DNA of 64,000 nucleotides from NCBI GenBank assembly GCA_025361565.1, contig JANYKN010000007.1, positions 86,711-150,710 of the forward strand, read 5' to 3'. The position numbers were made by a program, and so were the translations under genes. Origin of the DNA: Bacteroidota bacterium (GTDB lineage Bacteria > Bacteroidota > Bacteroidia > Bacteroidales > NBLH01). The notes below the pieces were generated by a model. The model worked only from the letters and a program-made list of their open reading frames with translations, had not been told where the DNA came from and searched no databases. Shown in pieces: positions 62,439 through 64,000 of this stretch. The stretch's first letter is position 1. Every line of letters begins with the position of its first letter.

Positions 62439-63880
62439 TTACATCATTTTCGCAATCCTAACCAATCTTACAAATTCCGATTTATAACCTTCACTGTCTT
62501 TTCCTTTCGATTTTTCTGCAAGTTCAATTACTCCGTCATAACTGGCAGTTCCTTTGTATTCTGAATTTTTTAAAAGCATTCCAAACATTGCAACCGATGC
62601 GGAGAAACGATAATTGTCGGAAGTTTTATCAATTGATACAGTTTTATTTTCAACAGGAATATTGTAGTCAATTCCAGAGTCGCCATCTGGTTTTTTGTAG
62701 CGGGTTTTGATGGTTGCTACTTCTTTTGTATCGCCCTTTTTGACTTCATTTTTTTGATATTTCAAACTGTCAATATCCTTTACAAATTCGCTTTTAACAC
62801 CAACCGGAATAATTTCGTAAATAACAGTAACAGTGTGCCCTGCTCCCATTTCGCCAGCATCTTTTTTATCATCTTTAAAATCTTCGTTATTTAACAAACG
62901 GTTTTCGTAACCTACAAGCCTATAAGCCTGAACCACAGAAGAATTGAATTCAATTTGCACCTTCACATCTTTGGCAATGGTAAATAAAGTGCCGCCAAAC
63001 TCGGTAACCAAAGTTTTATTGGCTTCCTGGATATTGTCGATATACGAATAGTTTCCGTTTCCTTTATTGGCTAGCGTTTCAATTTTATTGTCTTTATAAT
63101 TTCCCATTCCAAAGCCCAGGCAGGTAAGATAAACGCCTGATTCTCTTTTTTTTGTGATCAAATCTTCCAATTCGTTTTGATTGGAAACGCCAACGTTAAA
63201 ATCACCATCGGTACACAGAATAATGCGGTTATTCCCTCCTTTCATAAAGTTTTCTTCCGCAGTTTTATAAGCCAATTCAATACCGGCGCCACCTGCAGTT
63301 GAACCTCCGGCTTGTAAATTATCTATTGCTTCCAGAATTTTAGCTTTGTCATTTCCCGGTGTTGGTTGCAAAACAATTCCTGCTGCTCCGGCATAAACCA
63401 CAATTGAAATTTTATCGACTGCACGTAAATTGTTAACCAATAATTTAATACTTGACTTTAATAGTGGTAATTTATTTTCAGAATCCATGGAACCTGAAAC
63501 ATCGAGCAAAAACACAATATTGCTTGGCGGTAGATTGTCCATCGGTATCTTTTTACCTTGCAATCCAAAATGCAATAATTTGTGATTGGGTTGCCATGGA
63601 CAATTTGAATATTCGGTAGTTATAGAATAAGGATGCTCATTTTTGGGTTGAGGATACTCGTAATCGAAATAATTGATCATTTCTTCAATACGAACAGCAT
63701 CAGGTTCGACCTTTTGCCCAAGATTTAAAAAACGGCGCACATTTGAATAGGAAGCCCTGTCAACATCAATAGAAAAAGTTGAAAGCGGTTCGTTCTTGGC
63801 AGGCTTAAATCCATTTTCATGAATTTTGTTGTATTCTTCAACACTTGGATTATAGTAAACTGTATAGTCCTGAAATAGGT
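62439..63880 (-). pseudogene. VWA-domain protein (YfbK-like), 5' end cut off by IS3-family element
   Basis: The frame is open from the IS boundary near 63880 to the stop at 62439, but has no good start. The earliest codons read YYNPSVEEYNKIHENGF and PLSTFSIDVDRASYSNVRRF, the usual middle of YfbK/VWA proteins, which normally begin with a signal peptide, a lipobox or a carboxypeptidase-regulatory domain before this. The von Willebrand A domain has the MIDAS DVSGSM (about 145-150 from the first codon) and later metal-site parts GGSTAGG and TDGDFN. A C-terminal DUF3520-like part follows (about 340-480). The first usable codon is GTG at 63740. The signal and N-terminal domain are lost, so the protein cannot reach the envelope as usual. 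Confidence 0.8.
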
Positions 63881-64000
63881 TGACTAAAACAATGTTAATA
63901 AGTCAACTTAAATTAGGACAAAATGGAAAAAAGGAAGCCGAATTTTTATACAAAAGAATTTAAATGGCAAGTAGTTCAAGAAGTTCTTTCAGGAAAAATT
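63881..64000 (+). mobile_element. Left end of an IS3-family insertion sequence, right side outside window
   Basis: From about 63881 (TG) the sequence no longer fits the VWA protein. GTTGACT...AGTCAAC (63879-63885 and 63901-63907) form a short inverted repeat, then the orfA start follows at 63923. The exact boundary is inferred from the TG start and the end of the VWA frame. Confidence 0.65.
63923..64000 (+). CDS. IS3-family transposase orfA, start only
   Basis: The first 26 codons read MEKRKPNFYTKEFKWQVVQE and go on with VLSGKI to the window end. This is the helix-turn-helix start of IS3/IS150-type OrfA proteins (YTKEFKxxVVxEVLSGKIS pattern), which bind the element ends. The rest lies beyond the window. 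It is transcribed away from the VWA gene it interrupted. Confidence 0.75.
   Translation, partial: MEKRKPNFYTKEFKWQVVQEVLSGKI

Noticed and set aside
1..64000. CRISPR array, rRNA genes, replication origin or riboswitch
   Set aside because: No regularly spaced direct repeats, no rRNA-like conserved stretches, no dnaA-box cluster and no recognisable riboswitch fold were found on either strand.

Overview
The window is chromosomal DNA of a low-GC member of the Bacteroidota. Supporting signs are type IX secretion C-terminal sorting domains, a BACON-like domain, FISUMP domains, PD40-OmpA proteins, DUF6089 barrels, candidate TAnnTTTG promoter -7 boxes, and the core order tig-clpP-clpX and uppS-bamA-skp-skp-murI. 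The genus cannot be told from sequence alone, and the fragmented surface genes leave open an environmental or metagenomic assembly.

Region 1 (about 1-18.9 kb) is accessory and decaying. It starts inside a very large RHS-type surface protein whose frame breaks at a C7 tract. Next come a secreted beta-propeller-like protein with a T9SS tail, cut by an in-frame TAA, and an HU-like/DUF4469 protein cut by an in-frame TGA. A secreted GH5 glycosidase and a penicillin-acylase-family Ntn hydrolase are intact. The intergenic DNA holds complex palindromes, a hairpin element present twice in the window, and the tail of a deleted gene. The region ends in a nested transposon: a complete IS21-family element (15401-18195, 6-bp target duplication) sits inside the transposase gene of an IS256-family element (14753-18892, 8-bp target duplication). 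The IS21 transposase appears to lack its second catalytic Asp.

Region 2 (18.9-25.7 kb) is a second accessory block, nearly all on the minus strand. A three-gene set comprises a small unknown protein, a HEPN-type protein with an RX4H motif, and a small three-helix membrane protein. It is followed by a double-FISUMP protein and two SHOCT-plus-membrane proteins, then a plus-strand ADP-ribosylglycohydrolase. The three-gene HEPN set is the best candidate here for an undescribed defence or toxin system; this is inference from motif and context.

Region 3 (25.8-45.7 kb) is core genome: tRNA-Leu(UAG), trigger factor, ClpP and ClpX (protein quality control), a PD40-OmpA protein, a lipoprotein, an alpha/beta hydrolase, PdxJ (vitamin B6), a CBS protein, a BamA/TamA-like barrel, NAD kinase, two DUF6089 barrels, UppS, BamA, two Skp-like chaperones, MurI and a gamma-carbonic anhydrase-like protein. 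UppS and MurI feed peptidoglycan synthesis, while BamA and the Skp proteins handle outer-membrane protein assembly.

Region 4 (45.9-64 kb) holds a SiaC-like phosphoprotein with an unusual two-module SiaB-like kinase, a run of small envelope genes around a YidD-like protein that carries a signal peptide, a TapB-like protein, DprA, a 992-residue receiver/PPDK-N protein, NADP-type glutamate dehydrogenase, TatD, asparaginase I, tRNA-Ser(GGA) and a molybdate permease. It ends with a von Willebrand A protein whose 5' end is cut off by an IS3-family element running out of the window.
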